A DNA stretch of 64,000 nucleotides from Yunchengibacter salinarum (GTDB lineage Bacteria > Pseudomonadota > Alphaproteobacteria > Sphingomonadales > Kordiimonadaceae). A model generated the notes under the pieces. That model ran no database searches. It saw nothing but the letters and a program-made list of their open reading frames with translations, and was not told where the DNA came from. Position 1 is the stretch's first letter, and the number at the start of each line of letters is the position of its first letter. The position numbers and the translations under genes are program-made. The stretch covers positions 62,001 to 126,000 of the forward strand of contig NZ_JBBJLN010000006.1 of the NCBI RefSeq assembly GCF_037658235.1. The letters are read 5' to 3'. Shown here piece by piece: positions 1-8,650 of the stretch.

Positions 1-680
1 AGATAATTGACCCCGCCATGGCCGATGATGGAACTGGCCACGCCACTATAGACCACCGCCACAAAGGGCACCCAGTCCGCCCCGGCCAGGGCCGCCGCCT
101 GCCCGCTTTCCATCATCATCGAAAGCAGCGCGGACCCGCTGACCCCGGCCACCGCCACCCATGCCTGCGTGGTGGTGGCGCGCACCGCGTGAAGGCGGCG
201 CATCAGGATGGCGGCGACGGCATAGACAAGGGCGGAAAACACCACCAGCGCCAGCGCATCCAGATAGGCAAAAACGCGCGGATCGAAGCCCAGCAGCACC
301 ACCCCGGCAAAACTGAGCGCGATCCCCGCCACCCGTTTCCAGCCCACCTGCTCGCCCAGGAACAGCACGGCCAGCAGGGTGGCAAAGGGCACATTGAGCT
401 GGGCGGCAATGGCCACGGCGGAAATATGCTCGGCCAGCGACATGGCGACAAACACCGTGCCGAAATGCAGGAAGCCGAGCGTAAAGGCCACCAGCAGCAG
501 ATCCTTCATGCGGCCCGTCACGATTTTCAGCCAGGGCAGCAGCAGAACCAGCACCACGGTAAAGCGCAGCGCATTGGCCAGCAGGGGCGGCAGATCCTCC
601 ACCGCCAGCTTGACGGCGATGAAATTGAGCCCCCAAAGAAAATTGATCACGACCAGAAAGGCCATATCCCGGATCGCCAC
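1..680 (-). CDS. EamA/DMT family transporter, C-terminus cut by window edge
   Basis: Predicted inner-membrane metabolite exporter of the EamA (drug/metabolite transporter) superfamily; substrate unknown. Reading the minus strand from a GTG at 680 gives 226 residues without a stop to the window edge, made of alternating hydrophobic helices, with the N-terminal FLWGLNFIAVK pattern typical of the first EamA helix and a GEQVGWKRVAGIALSFAGV segment typical of the end of the first EamA repeat. Family members are usually about 290-300 residues, so roughly the last quarter is missing. An in-frame TAA five codons upstream and an AAGGGGG just before the GTG support this start; the ATG at 665 is the alternative. 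The co-directional gene upstream encodes a J-domain protein, with no evident functional link. Confidence 0.85.
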   Translation of the reverse strand, partial: MAIRDMAFLVVINFLWGLNFIAVKLAVEDLPPLLANALRFTVVLVLLLPWLKIVTGRMKDLLLVAFTLGFLHFGTVFVAMSLAEHISAVAIAAQLNVPFATLLAVLFLGEQVGWKRVAGIALSFAGVVLLGFDPRVFAYLDALALVVFSALVYAVAAILMRRLHAVRATTTQAWVAVAGVSGSALLSMMMESGQAAALAGADWVPFVAVVYSGVASSIIGHGGVNY

Positions 681-817
681 GGCAAAGCCCCCTTAATCCT
701 TGTGCTCGTGATTGCCGGGCGGAAAAGGCCCGGTTCGCGGCGGGGCGCAACCGTCCGCCCCAAGGCCGGCCAAGTCAAGCGCGGAAAGATACGTGGGTGG
801 GGTGGCGCAAAGGGGCT

Positions 818-1552
818 TCAGGCGGGCTTCGGCGCGCGGTCCCCCACGATGCGGTCATAGGCGGCGTTGATCTCCGCCACACGGTCGGTGGCCACGCGAA
901 TGAAATCGCTGGGCACGCCCGCCGCCATCAGCTTGTCGGGGTGATTGTCCCGCACCAGGCTGCGATAGCGCTTCCTGACCGTGGCCATGTCCACATCGGG
1001 GCTCAGGCCCAGCACCGCATAGGGGCTGGGCGAAACACCGGGCTGATGCCGGCTGGCGACCCGCGCGAAGCAGGCATCGGAAACGCCGAAAATTTCGGCC
1101 ACGGTGGCCAGATAATCTTCCTCTTCCGGGCTGATGCGGCCATCGGCGGCGGCGATGTGGAACAGCACGTCCAGCAGGTCTTCCAGCACGGCGGGGCGAT
1201 CCGCCATCAGGCGGGCGATCTGGCGGGCATAGGCATCAAAACCCGCGGTATGCTGGCGGGCCAGGTTGAACACCCGCTCCATATGCGGCACATCCGCCGG
1301 CGGCACCTGAAACACCCGCCGGAAAGCGCGGATTTCGTCCTGGGTGACCTCACCGTCGGCCCGCGCCATCTTGGCGGCCAGCGCGATCACGCCAATGGTG
1401 AAGGCCACCTTGCGGGTCGCATCCGAATCGGCGCGGAAATGGTCCACGCCCGCATCCACGGCGCCGCCCAGGGCAAGCCCCAGAAGCGCACCCAGCGGGC
1501 CGCCCATGGCCAGCCCCGCCGTGCTGCCGACAATTTTCCCCCAAGCGCTCAA
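818..1552 (-). CDS. TerB-like/J-domain protein (DjlA-like co-chaperone)
   Basis: Likely co-chaperone that stimulates DnaK through a C-terminal J domain. The 244-residue product has a glycine-rich hydrophobic N-terminus (about residues 9-35, possibly membrane-associated), a helical TerB-like domain (about 48-165, with acidic ADGEVTQDE and AADGRISPEE motifs) and a J domain (about 177-236) with the essential HPD at 204-206. This TerB-J order is that of DjlA-type proteins. The start is the TTG at 1552, placed 8 nt after AAAGGAG; a TTG at 1576 is also in frame but has no better ribosome site. The gene is divergent from the ketoacyl synthase gene. Client and physiological role are not visible. Confidence 0.85.
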   Translation of the reverse strand: MSAWGKIVGSTAGLAMGGPLGALLGLALGGAVDAGVDHFRADSDATRKVAFTIGVIALAAKMARADGEVTQDEIRAFRRVFQVPPADVPHMERVFNLARQHTAGFDAYARQIARLMADRPAVLEDLLDVLFHIAAADGRISPEEEDYLATVAEIFGVSDACFARVASRHQPGVSPSPYAVLGLSPDVDMATVRKRYRSLVRDNHPDKLMAAGVPSDFIRVATDRVAEINAAYDRIVGDRAPKPA

Positions 1553-1799
1553 TCCCCCGTCTCCTTTCCGCCGCAAACCGCCATTTTAACACCATATGCG
1601 GGTGGACACTATGATGCGCGCATAACCCTGCGGTGAACAGCCGCACATGCGGCGGCGCCAAAAAAGGCGCAAACACGGCCTTGGCGTGCGCGTGCAAACC
1701 TTTTATGACTGTGCGCCCGGTTCGGCAATGATTGACCGGGTGAAGCGGGAAACAGGGCAGCGGCGCGCCGCGGCCCGCAAGCATTTGAGGGCAGATCAT

Positions 1800-2939
1800 A
1801 TGAGCGATGTGGCGATCACCGGAACCGGCCTGTTCGTGCCGGAAAATGTGCTGACCAATGAGGCCATGGTCGCCGCGTTCAATGCCTATGTGGACCGCTA
1901 CAACGCGGAAAACAGCGCCGCCATTGAGGCTGGCGACCTGCCCGCCAAGCAATATTCCAGCACCGAATTCATCGAAAAGGCTTCCGGCATCAGGAAACGG
2001 CACATGATCTCCACCGAAGGGCTGGAAGATCCCGAACGGATGCGGCAGGTGCTGCCGGAAGACGTGCACGGCAAGGCGGACGGCGCCCCCAGCCTGCAAG
2101 CGGGCATGGCCCTGAAGGCTGCCCGCCAGGCGCTGGAAGCCGCCGGGCTTGAAGGCCGGGACATCAACAAGATCATCCTGTCGGCGGCGGTGGTGCAGCG
2201 CTCCTTCCCGGCTGTGGGGATCGAGGTGCAGCAGCATCTGGGCGCGGGCGGCGCGGCGGAAGACATGCTGATGGGCTGTTCCAGCGCCACCTTCGGCATC
2301 ATCAACGGCTATGCCGCGATCAAGGCGGGGCTGGTGGACCGGGTGCTGATGGTCAACCCGGAAATCTTCACCACCATGGTGAATTTCACCGACCGGGACA
2401 GCCATTTCATCTTTGGCGACATTGCCAGCGCCGTGGTGCTGGAGCGGGCGGACCTGGCCAGGGACAAGCCACACTGGCTGATCCGGGACGTGAAGGAATG
2501 GACCGGCATGTCGGACAATATCCGCTCCAATTTCGGCCCCATGACCCGGTTCGAGAAAGACGGCCTGTCCCGCGCGGACAATTTCTTCGTGCAGGAGGGG
2601 CGCAAGGTGTTCAAGGAACTGCTGCCGCTGGTCACCGATTTCATTACCGACCAGATGGCGCGCAACCAGATGACCGTGGCGGACCTGAAGCGCATGTGGC
2701 TGCATCAGGCCAACATCAATATGAACAAATATGCCGCCAAGAAACTGCTGGGCCGGGAACCCACGGAAGACGACGCCCCCACCGTGCTGGACAAATATGG
2801 CAACATCGCCGGGGCCGGGTCCGTAGCGGCCTTCCACGAACGAGGCGACGGCTTCGCCACCGGTGAGCGGGGCTATCTGTGCTCCTTCGGCGCGGGTTAT
2901 TCCATCGCCGGTATCCTGGTGGAGCGCGCCGGGCCCTGA
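1800..2939 (+). CDS. Beta-ketoacyl-ACP synthase III family protein
   Basis: Thiolase-fold condensing enzyme that should join an acyl-CoA primer to malonyl-ACP. The 379-residue protein keeps the KAS III triad: Cys160 in MGCSSATFG, His302 in LHQANINMNK and Asn335 in KYGNIAGAGS. It is longer than housekeeping FabH (about 320 residues) because of an N-terminal insertion around residues 25-95, which places it in the long FabH-like subgroup also found in pseudomonads; primer preference cannot be read from sequence. ATG at 1800 follows GAGGGCAG; longer upstream reading is low-complexity and unlikely. It stands alone, divergent from the J-domain gene and convergent with the diguanylate cyclase, without fab or acyl-carrier neighbours, so a role in fatty-acid recycling or a specialised lipid is inference. 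Confidence 0.88.
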   Translation: MSDVAITGTGLFVPENVLTNEAMVAAFNAYVDRYNAENSAAIEAGDLPAKQYSSTEFIEKASGIRKRHMISTEGLEDPERMRQVLPEDVHGKADGAPSLQAGMALKAARQALEAAGLEGRDINKIILSAAVVQRSFPAVGIEVQQHLGAGGAAEDMLMGCSSATFGIINGYAAIKAGLVDRVLMVNPEIFTTMVNFTDRDSHFIFGDIASAVVLERADLARDKPHWLIRDVKEWTGMSDNIRSNFGPMTRFEKDGLSRADNFFVQEGRKVFKELLPLVTDFITDQMARNQMTVADLKRMWLHQANINMNKYAAKKLLGREPTEDDAPTVLDKYGNIAGAGSVAAFHERGDGFATGERGYLCSFGAGYSIAGILVERAGP

Positions 2940-2985
2940 TCCGGGCGAAGACAGAGGCTCCGGCAGGGCCTCAAACCGCGGGGCC

Positions 2986-4212
2986 TCAGGCGGGCTCCAT
3001 GCCCGCTGTCAACACCGGCTGGCCAAGAGGTTCCGCCGACACGACCCGGTTCCGCCCCTGTCTTTTGGCCGCGTAAAGCGCATCATCCGCCGCCCGCATC
3101 ATCGCTTCCATGGACAGATGATCCCCCCAGGCGGTGACCGTGCCGATGGATACGGTAAGCGGCCAGCCCTCGTCCGCCGTATCCCGGATTGTCTCGGTCG
3201 CCCTGCGGATCGTCTCCGCCACGATGGCGGCGCCCTTTTCCGCCGTGTCCGGCAGCAGGACCGCGAATTCCTCCCCGCCTATGCGGCTGATGCTATCCTC
3301 CGCGCGGCGCCCTTCCCGCATGGCGGCGGCGAAACATTTCAGCGCCCGGTCCCCGGCGGCGTGACCGTGAAAATCATTGACCGCCTTGAAGTGATCCAGG
3401 TCCAGCATCAGCAGGGATACAGGCCGCCCGCCCCGTCGGGCCGCCGAAATCGCCATCTGCGCCACGGACACAAAAGCGCGCCGGTTGAAAAGCCCGGTCA
3501 GTTCATCCGTGGCGACAAGGCTTTGCAAGCGGTCCCGCAGTCGATCCGTGGTCATCAAAATGGTGCCATAGCCCAGCATGGACAGAACGAACATCAGGCC
3601 GACCAGGAATACCGGGTCCACCAGGTCCATGAATGTGGCCTGTGGCGGCGGGTCCATCGCCCACCAGCGGCCAAACCGGTAGCTTTGCATACAGCCGCGC
3701 AGAAACACCACGACCATCACGAAAACAAGCCCCACGGGCAGGCTGTGCCGTGTCAATTGCCTGCTGCGATGCTGCCGCAGGGCCTGCGCCAGCGTGACCA
3801 GCGTGCCGAAGGACATCAGCGCCACCGCCGCCGCATAGACCAGCGTTCGCGCCCGGACACCCTGATCGGTCAGAACGAAAACGGAAAACACCGCCATCGC
3901 GATCAGCGGCAGGCCCAGCGCCACCGGCAACAGGCGCGGTGTGTACACATCCCAAAGCCGCGCCATGGCAATCCAGATCAGGCCGGGGCCCACAAGAAAA
4001 GTGGCGTTGGGCAACAGGATTCCCAGATCGGGGTCCAGCATGTCGCGCACCCAGAACACCACCAGCCCGAAAGCGGACAGGCCAAATGCCGCCGCGATCC
4101 CGCCAAGCCCGCGCACCCCGCGATTGCCCAGATAATGAACCCCAAGCGCCAGCGCGGCGAGCAGCAGCGTTACGGAGGCCGCGAAAAACATGGACTGAGC
4201 GTGCAATGACAT
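2986..4212 (-). CDS. Membrane-bound diguanylate cyclase (GGDEF)
   Basis: Synthesises cyclic di-GMP from two GTP. The 408-residue protein has an N-terminal half with about six to seven hydrophobic helices (residues 8-220) that acts as a membrane sensor of unknown ligand, then a GGDEF domain starting near DELTGLFNRR (236). The signature is GGEEF at 312-316, compatible with catalysis, and RAED at 303-306 sits five residues before it, a canonical RxxD product-inhibition site. The ATG at 4212 has an AGGA about 10 nt upstream; the frame stays open a further 67 codons but that part is proline/arginine-rich and spans a non-coding stretch. It is convergent with the ketoacyl synthase gene. No phosphodiesterase is nearby. 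Confidence 0.92.
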   Translation of the reverse strand: MSLHAQSMFFAASVTLLLAALALGVHYLGNRGVRGLGGIAAAFGLSAFGLVVFWVRDMLDPDLGILLPNATFLVGPGLIWIAMARLWDVYTPRLLPVALGLPLIAMAVFSVFVLTDQGVRARTLVYAAAVALMSFGTLVTLAQALRQHRSRQLTRHSLPVGLVFVMVVVFLRGCMQSYRFGRWWAMDPPPQATFMDLVDPVFLVGLMFVLSMLGYGTILMTTDRLRDRLQSLVATDELTGLFNRRAFVSVAQMAISAARRGGRPVSLLMLDLDHFKAVNDFHGHAAGDRALKCFAAAMREGRRAEDSISRIGGEEFAVLLPDTAEKGAAIVAETIRRATETIRDTADEGWPLTVSIGTVTAWGDHLSMEAMMRAADDALYAAKRQGRNRVVSAEPLGQPVLTAGMEPA

Positions 4213-4460
4213 GAAGGCGATCCTGACAACTTCCCCTTTATCCGCCTTTACCATGGCGCGGGGCATGATGCCATGCCCGCCGGACTGACTTTTGCCAGAT
4301 TTCAGGGGCGCGCCTGCCGGGGGGTATCCCGCCGGCAACAATCGGCATACCGGCCCATGCGGGATCGGGCCGGGTATCTTGTGGCACCGCGCGGAACGGC
4401 GTAGGGTTTTCATCGGTAAAGCGGGCGGCGCCCCCGTCCGCCCCAGGGGAGGGCCTACAC

Positions 4461-4847
4461 ATGACCACCGATCTGACCATGCTGTTCCTGAGCACCATTC
4501 TGTATTTCGTGCTCATCATCATTCCCGCTTATGAGGCGATCCGGCGCAATGGCCGCGCGGCACAGGCGGGGCCACGGGATGACCTGCCACCGCCCAGCAC
4601 GTTCAATCTGCGCGCCACCCGGCTGCATCAGAACATGCAGGAAAACCTGCTGATCTTCGCCGTTCTGGTGCTGACCGCCCATGTGGCCGGGGTTCAGACC
4701 CCTCTGACAATGCTGGGCGCCCAGGTTTTCTTCTATGCCAGGGTCATTCATGCGGTGATTTATCTGGCGGGCTGGCCCTGGGTGCGCCCGCTGGCCTGGC
4801 TGGCGGGCGTGATCGGGATGGTGCTGGTAGCCCTGCCAATGGTCTGA
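4461..4847 (+). CDS. MAPEG family membrane protein
   Basis: Small integral membrane protein of the MAPEG group (membrane-associated proteins in eicosanoid and glutathione metabolism). The 128-residue product has four hydrophobic segments (about 5-25, 60-78, 80-100 and 105-127) and the family pattern of an N-rich loop followed by RARVIHAVIYLAGWPWVRPLAW-like residues (here ARVIHAVIYLAG). Bacterial MAPEG proteins may have glutathione-transferase or peroxidase activity, but this is not established for this subgroup. The ATG follows GGGGAGGG. It is transcribed divergently from the diguanylate cyclase gene; no partner gene is evident. Confidence 0.85.
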   Translation: MTTDLTMLFLSTILYFVLIIIPAYEAIRRNGRAAQAGPRDDLPPPSTFNLRATRLHQNMQENLLIFAVLVLTAHVAGVQTPLTMLGAQVFFYARVIHAVIYLAGWPWVRPLAWLAGVIGMVLVALPMV

Positions 4848-4969
4848 GGCCGGGCAGGGAAAACACAATTCTGTCATTGTCGCCAACGAGCCCTTGCGTC
4901 TGGGCGGCGATGCGAGTCAATCTGGGGGTGGTGCCGGGTACCCATGGTAGAAAGTAGAGGAGGCTCACA

Positions 4970-5155
4970 ATGAGCGCACTCGGAAGTATCGGCGCACAGG
5001 CTGCAACCCAACAACTGGCAAGCGCGCAGGCCAATACCGGCCACGGCAACACGGCTCAGGCCGCGTCTTTGCAGTCTGACTCCAATCAGTCCACGAGCCA
5101 GGTTCAGGCCGCCGCCGGTGAGGGCAAGGGCCAGAATCTGGACATCAAGGCCTGA
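4970..5155 (+). CDS. Small Ala/Gln-rich hypothetical protein, 61 residues
   Basis: Unrecognised small protein. It is rich in Ala, Gln, Ser and Asn, has no signal peptide, membrane helix or cysteine, and looks hydrophilic and probably partly disordered or helical. Coding status is supported by a strong ribosome site (GAGGAGG, 6 nt before the ATG), a clean stop, and a strong hairpin terminator 31 nt after the stop, so it appears to be its own transcription unit. The composition faintly recalls small motility-associated YjfB-like proteins, but no diagnostic match can be claimed. It is not in an operon with its neighbours: the next gene points the other way. Confidence 0.65.
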   Translation: MSALGSIGAQAATQQLASAQANTGHGNTAQAASLQSDSNQSTSQVQAAAGEGKGQNLDIKA

Positions 5156-5186
5156 CCACAGGGTACCCCTTAAGGGAATGAGAAAA

Positions 5187-5218
5187 GCCCCCGCCGCTGC
5201 CTGCGGCGGGGGCATTTT
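5187..5218 (+). terminator. Intrinsic terminator after the 61-residue gene
   Basis: Perfect 11-bp GC stem (5187-5197 with 5203-5213) closed by a 5-nt loop and followed by TTTT. On the minus strand the stem is followed by TTTTCTC, so it may also stop transcription of the BNR gene converging from the right. Confidence 0.85.
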
Positions 5219-5253
5219 CGTGCCGGGAATCGTTCCGGCTTTGGGGCGCCCCC

Positions 5254-8200
5254 CTATTTCAGTTCGGGGGAACGGCCCGGTGTCCAGGGCGCGCCCATGG
5301 CATTCATGCGCGCCTCGAAAGCGGCCAGGTCGGCGCTCAGTTCTTCAAGGCGGGCCAGTTCGCCGGTCAGTTCGGCGCGGGCGATGTCATGGGCCTGCCG
5401 GTGCAGGTCGGTCACCGGCTGCTGGCTGTACCAATGACCGAACACGATGCTCTGCACCCGCTGACGGATGGAGAAGGGCACCGGTTCATTGGTTCCGGCA
5501 ATCACACTGTCCCCGTTCACCGCGCGATCAATGGCGGTGAGCCGGTCCCGAAGCCCCTGATGCGCCTTGAAGCTGGCCTCACCCGCTTCCGGTGTGCGGG
5601 TCAACGCCTTGCCCAGATGCTTCAGGCGGCTGTCCAGATCGTCGATCATGCCACGGGCGCCATCCAGCGCACGGGAAAGCGCCGCCGTTTTCTGCTGGAA
5701 CGCCTTCAGCCCGGCGCGATCGTCCGTCACCAGGCCGCCGCGATCCAGCGGGGTCAGGTCAAAGCTCCGGCTGTCGCCCATGGGGGTCAGCTCGCCGCCC
5801 CGGCGCACCGCCATGGACACGCTGTAAGTGCCGGGCGTGGCCAGCGGCCCCACGGGGTCCGGCAACCAGCTTGGCCGGTCGGCGGCGTTCAGTTCCACCT
5901 TGTCCGGCGCGGGGTGGCGCATGTCCCAGGCCACACGGTGCACGCCTTTGGTGGCGGGCCCGATAATGCGCCGCACCACCGCCCCGTCCGCATCGCGCAC
6001 GGTCAGCACCATTTCGGGCGCGGGTTCCGTCGCCTCCGCGCGCAGGGTCTCGTCGCTGGGATAGGGGTTGTCCCCGCCCTCCTTGGCGCGCTTGCGCTCG
6101 GCCTCGCGGCGGCGCTCCTTTGCTGTGGTCCGGCTTTCCGGCAGATAATAGGTGAACACCGCACCATAAGGCGGGTTTTCAGCGGTGTAGAAGTCATCAC
6201 CCTGACTGCCCTTTTCGCCGCCGCCAACGCGGTCATCCTTCATATAGATCAGGGCGTCCTTCACCGGGAACAGGGTGGCATCGCCGGATGCCAGTGCCTT
6301 GGGGTCGGCCTTCAGCGGGCGGTAATCATCCAGGATATAGATACCGCGCCCGAAGGTGCCCACCACCAGATCGTTTTCCCGGCGCTGGATTTCCAGATCC
6401 CGCACGGCGATGGTGGGGAAATTGCCGGTCAGCTCATGCCAGGTCTCGCCGCCATCGCGGGTGAAATGCAGGCCGAATTCGGTGCCCACGAACAGCAGAT
6501 CCGGGTCGTCATGGTCCTGCACGATGGTATGGGCGGACCCCCGCTCCGGCAGGTTGCCGGTGATCAGATCCCAGTCCTTGCCGCGATTGTCACTGCGCAG
6601 CACATAGGGCGCATAGTCCCCCTTCTTGTGGTTGTCCATGGTAGCATAGACCACGTCCGGGTCGTGGAGGGAGGGGAACACATCGCTCACATAGGTCATG
6701 TCCGGCACGCCATCGAAATCGGTGACTTTGCGCCATGTCTCGCCGCCGTCCTCGCTGATCCCGACCACGCCGTCATCGGAGCCGGTATAAAGAAGCCCCG
6801 GCTCCAGCGTGCTTTCCTCCACCGCGATCAGGCTGCCATACATGGACGTGCTGTCATTCTTGGCCACCGCATCGACGGACCAGACACGGCCCATCACGTC
6901 CAGCCTGTTGCGGTCGAGCTGGCGGGTCAGATCGGGGCTGACGGCCTGCCAGCTTGAGCCCATATCGGTGGAGCGGAACAGCTTTTCCGCGCCGTAATAC
7001 AGGGTCTTGCGGTCGTGCGGGCTGATCAGCAGCGGCGTGTTCCAGTTGAACTTGAATTCCTTTTCGCCGCTGGCGGGCTGGGGCGCGATATAGGTGCGCT
7101 CCCCCGTGCGCCTGTCGAACCGGGCCAGGCCACCATACTGATACTGGGCATAGATGATGTTGGGGTCCACCGGGTCGATCTGCGGCTCGTAACCGTCCCC
7201 GCCCAAAATCAGCCGCCAGTCCGCATTGGTGATGCCGTGCACGCTGGTGGTGCGCGACGGGCCGCACATGGAATTGTTGTCCTGCGTGCCGCCGCACACA
7301 TTGTAGAAGGGCTCGGCATTGTCCGGCTCCACCCGGTAGAACTGGGTGATGGGCAGATTGCGCACATGGCGCCAGCTATTGCCCCGGTCATGGCTTTCAT
7401 AAATGCCGCCATCGCCACCGATCACCAGATGGGCGGTGTTGTCCGGGTCGATCCACAGCGCATGATCGTCCACATGGCGGGTTTTGGTGCTCAGGCGCGA
7501 CCAGGTCTTGCCGCCGTCCTCGCTCACCTGTGTCCAGGTATCCAGCGAATAAACGCGGTCGGGATTTTTCGGGTCCACCACCAGTTCATTGTAATATTGC
7601 GGGCTGGTGGTCATATGGCCGGAGCGCTTCTCGAAGCTGGCCCCGAAATCGGTGGACCGATACACCCCTTTGGCTTCTCCCTCGGCCTCGACGATGGCAT
7701 AAATCGTATCCGGTGCCGACGGTGCCATGGCGAGCCCGATCCGGCCCAGATCGTTCTTGCCCTTCACGGTGGCCGTCACGTCATCCCAGGTTTTGCCGCC
7801 GTCCGTGGTGCGGTGAATGCCGCTGCCGGGGCCGCCATTGATCAGCGTCCACACATGGCGGCGGCGCTGATAGGTGGAAACCACCATGCTGTCCGGGTCG
7901 TTCGGGTTCACCACGATTTCGTTCACGCCGGTATGGGCATCGATCTCAAGAATGCGGTCCCAGGTCTCGCCGCCGTCCGTGGTCTTGTACAGGCCGCGAT
8001 CGCCGCCCTTGTTCCACAGCGGCCCCTGCACGGCCACGACCACCGTGTCATGGTCTTGCGGGCTGATCCAGATATCGGAAATATGGCCGCTGTCCTTCAG
8101 GCCCATATGCTCCCAGCTTTTGCCGCCATCCAGTGACCGGTACACCCCGTCGCCATAGCCCACGCTGCGTTGGGCGTTGTTTTCGCCCGTGCCGAGCCAG

Positions 8201-8544
8201 ACAATATCCGGGTTGCCGGGCGCCAGTTCCACCACGCCCAGCGCATAGGACCCGTGATTGTCGAAGATCGGCGACCAGGTGGTGCCCGCATTGTCGGTCT
8301 TCCACAGATTGCCTGAAGCCACGGCGACGAAATAGCGATGCGGCGCGCCCGGCACCATGGCGAAATCGGAAATCCGCCCGCTGGTGAGCGCCGGGCCGAT
8401 ATTGCGCAGCTTCAGGCCGGCCAGCGGGTGGCTGTCATCGGCACGGGTGGCGGGCGCTGGCGCGGCGGCCAGGCCGGCGGCCAGTGCCAGCAGGGCGGTA
8501 CCGCGCGCAAGCGCGGGCAGCAAAGTGCGAGCTTTGAACGTCAT
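5254..8544 (-). CDS. Secreted BNR/Asp-box repeat protein (VPS10/sialidase-like propeller), copy 1
   Basis: Large exported beta-propeller protein, 1,096 residues, function unknown. A signal peptide (basic MTFKARTLLPALARG, then an Ala/Leu core ending near ATRADD) is followed by many Asp-box repeats of the form S/T-x-D-G-G-x-T/S-W: LDGGKSW, TDGGETW, TDGGKTW, EDGGKTW, HDRGNSW, EDGGETW and RDGGETW, typical of VPS10/sortilin- and sialidase-type propellers. The last third loses the boxes and holds a charged, helical region. Such proteins are often annotated as glycosyl hydrolases, but no catalytic residues can be assigned. The ATG at 8544 lies after GAGGGGGAAATC. It is the paralogue of the next upstream gene, from which it is separated by a terminator-like hairpin. 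Confidence 0.88.
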   Translation of the reverse strand: MTFKARTLLPALARGTALLALAAGLAAAPAPATRADDSHPLAGLKLRNIGPALTSGRISDFAMVPGAPHRYFVAVASGNLWKTDNAGTTWSPIFDNHGSYALGVVELAPGNPDIVWLGTGENNAQRSVGYGDGVYRSLDGGKSWEHMGLKDSGHISDIWISPQDHDTVVVAVQGPLWNKGGDRGLYKTTDGGETWDRILEIDAHTGVNEIVVNPNDPDSMVVSTYQRRRHVWTLINGGPGSGIHRTTDGGKTWDDVTATVKGKNDLGRIGLAMAPSAPDTIYAIVEAEGEAKGVYRSTDFGASFEKRSGHMTTSPQYYNELVVDPKNPDRVYSLDTWTQVSEDGGKTWSRLSTKTRHVDDHALWIDPDNTAHLVIGGDGGIYESHDRGNSWRHVRNLPITQFYRVEPDNAEPFYNVCGGTQDNNSMCGPSRTTSVHGITNADWRLILGGDGYEPQIDPVDPNIIYAQYQYGGLARFDRRTGERTYIAPQPASGEKEFKFNWNTPLLISPHDRKTLYYGAEKLFRSTDMGSSWQAVSPDLTRQLDRNRLDVMGRVWSVDAVAKNDSTSMYGSLIAVEESTLEPGLLYTGSDDGVVGISEDGGETWRKVTDFDGVPDMTYVSDVFPSLHDPDVVYATMDNHKKGDYAPYVLRSDNRGKDWDLITGNLPERGSAHTIVQDHDDPDLLFVGTEFGLHFTRDGGETWHELTGNFPTIAVRDLEIQRRENDLVVGTFGRGIYILDDYRPLKADPKALASGDATLFPVKDALIYMKDDRVGGGEKGSQGDDFYTAENPPYGAVFTYYLPESRTTAKERRREAERKRAKEGGDNPYPSDETLRAEATEPAPEMVLTVRDADGAVVRRIIGPATKGVHRVAWDMRHPAPDKVELNAADRPSWLPDPVGPLATPGTYSVSMAVRRGGELTPMGDSRSFDLTPLDRGGLVTDDRAGLKAFQQKTAALSRALDGARGMIDDLDSRLKHLGKALTRTPEAGEASFKAHQGLRDRLTAIDRAVNGDSVIAGTNEPVPFSIRQRVQSIVFGHWYSQQPVTDLHRQAHDIARAELTGELARLEELSADLAAFEARMNAMGAPWTPGRSPELK

Positions 8545-8607
8545 GATGATTTCCCCCTCTTGATCCCTGTGACCAGCCTTGATCCCTTTGGCCAGCCCCT
8601 GGGCTAT

Positions 8608-8639
8608 GCAAAAGGCCCGGCCACCCATATGGCCGGGCC
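8608..8639 (-). terminator. Terminator-like hairpin between the two BNR genes
   Basis: Perfect 9-bp stem (8614-8622 with 8631-8639, 8-nt loop). Read on the minus strand it ends in TTTTGC, as an intrinsic terminator should, 12 nt after the stop of BNR copy 2 and about 70 nt before the start of copy 1. It may partly uncouple expression of the two copies. Confidence 0.7.
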
Positions 8640-8650
8640 CCGCGATCGTC

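Noticed and set aside
18..860. 280-residue plus-strand ORF at the window start
   Set aside because: It is antisense to the clear EamA membrane protein and has a His/Gln/Arg-rich composition without any domain.
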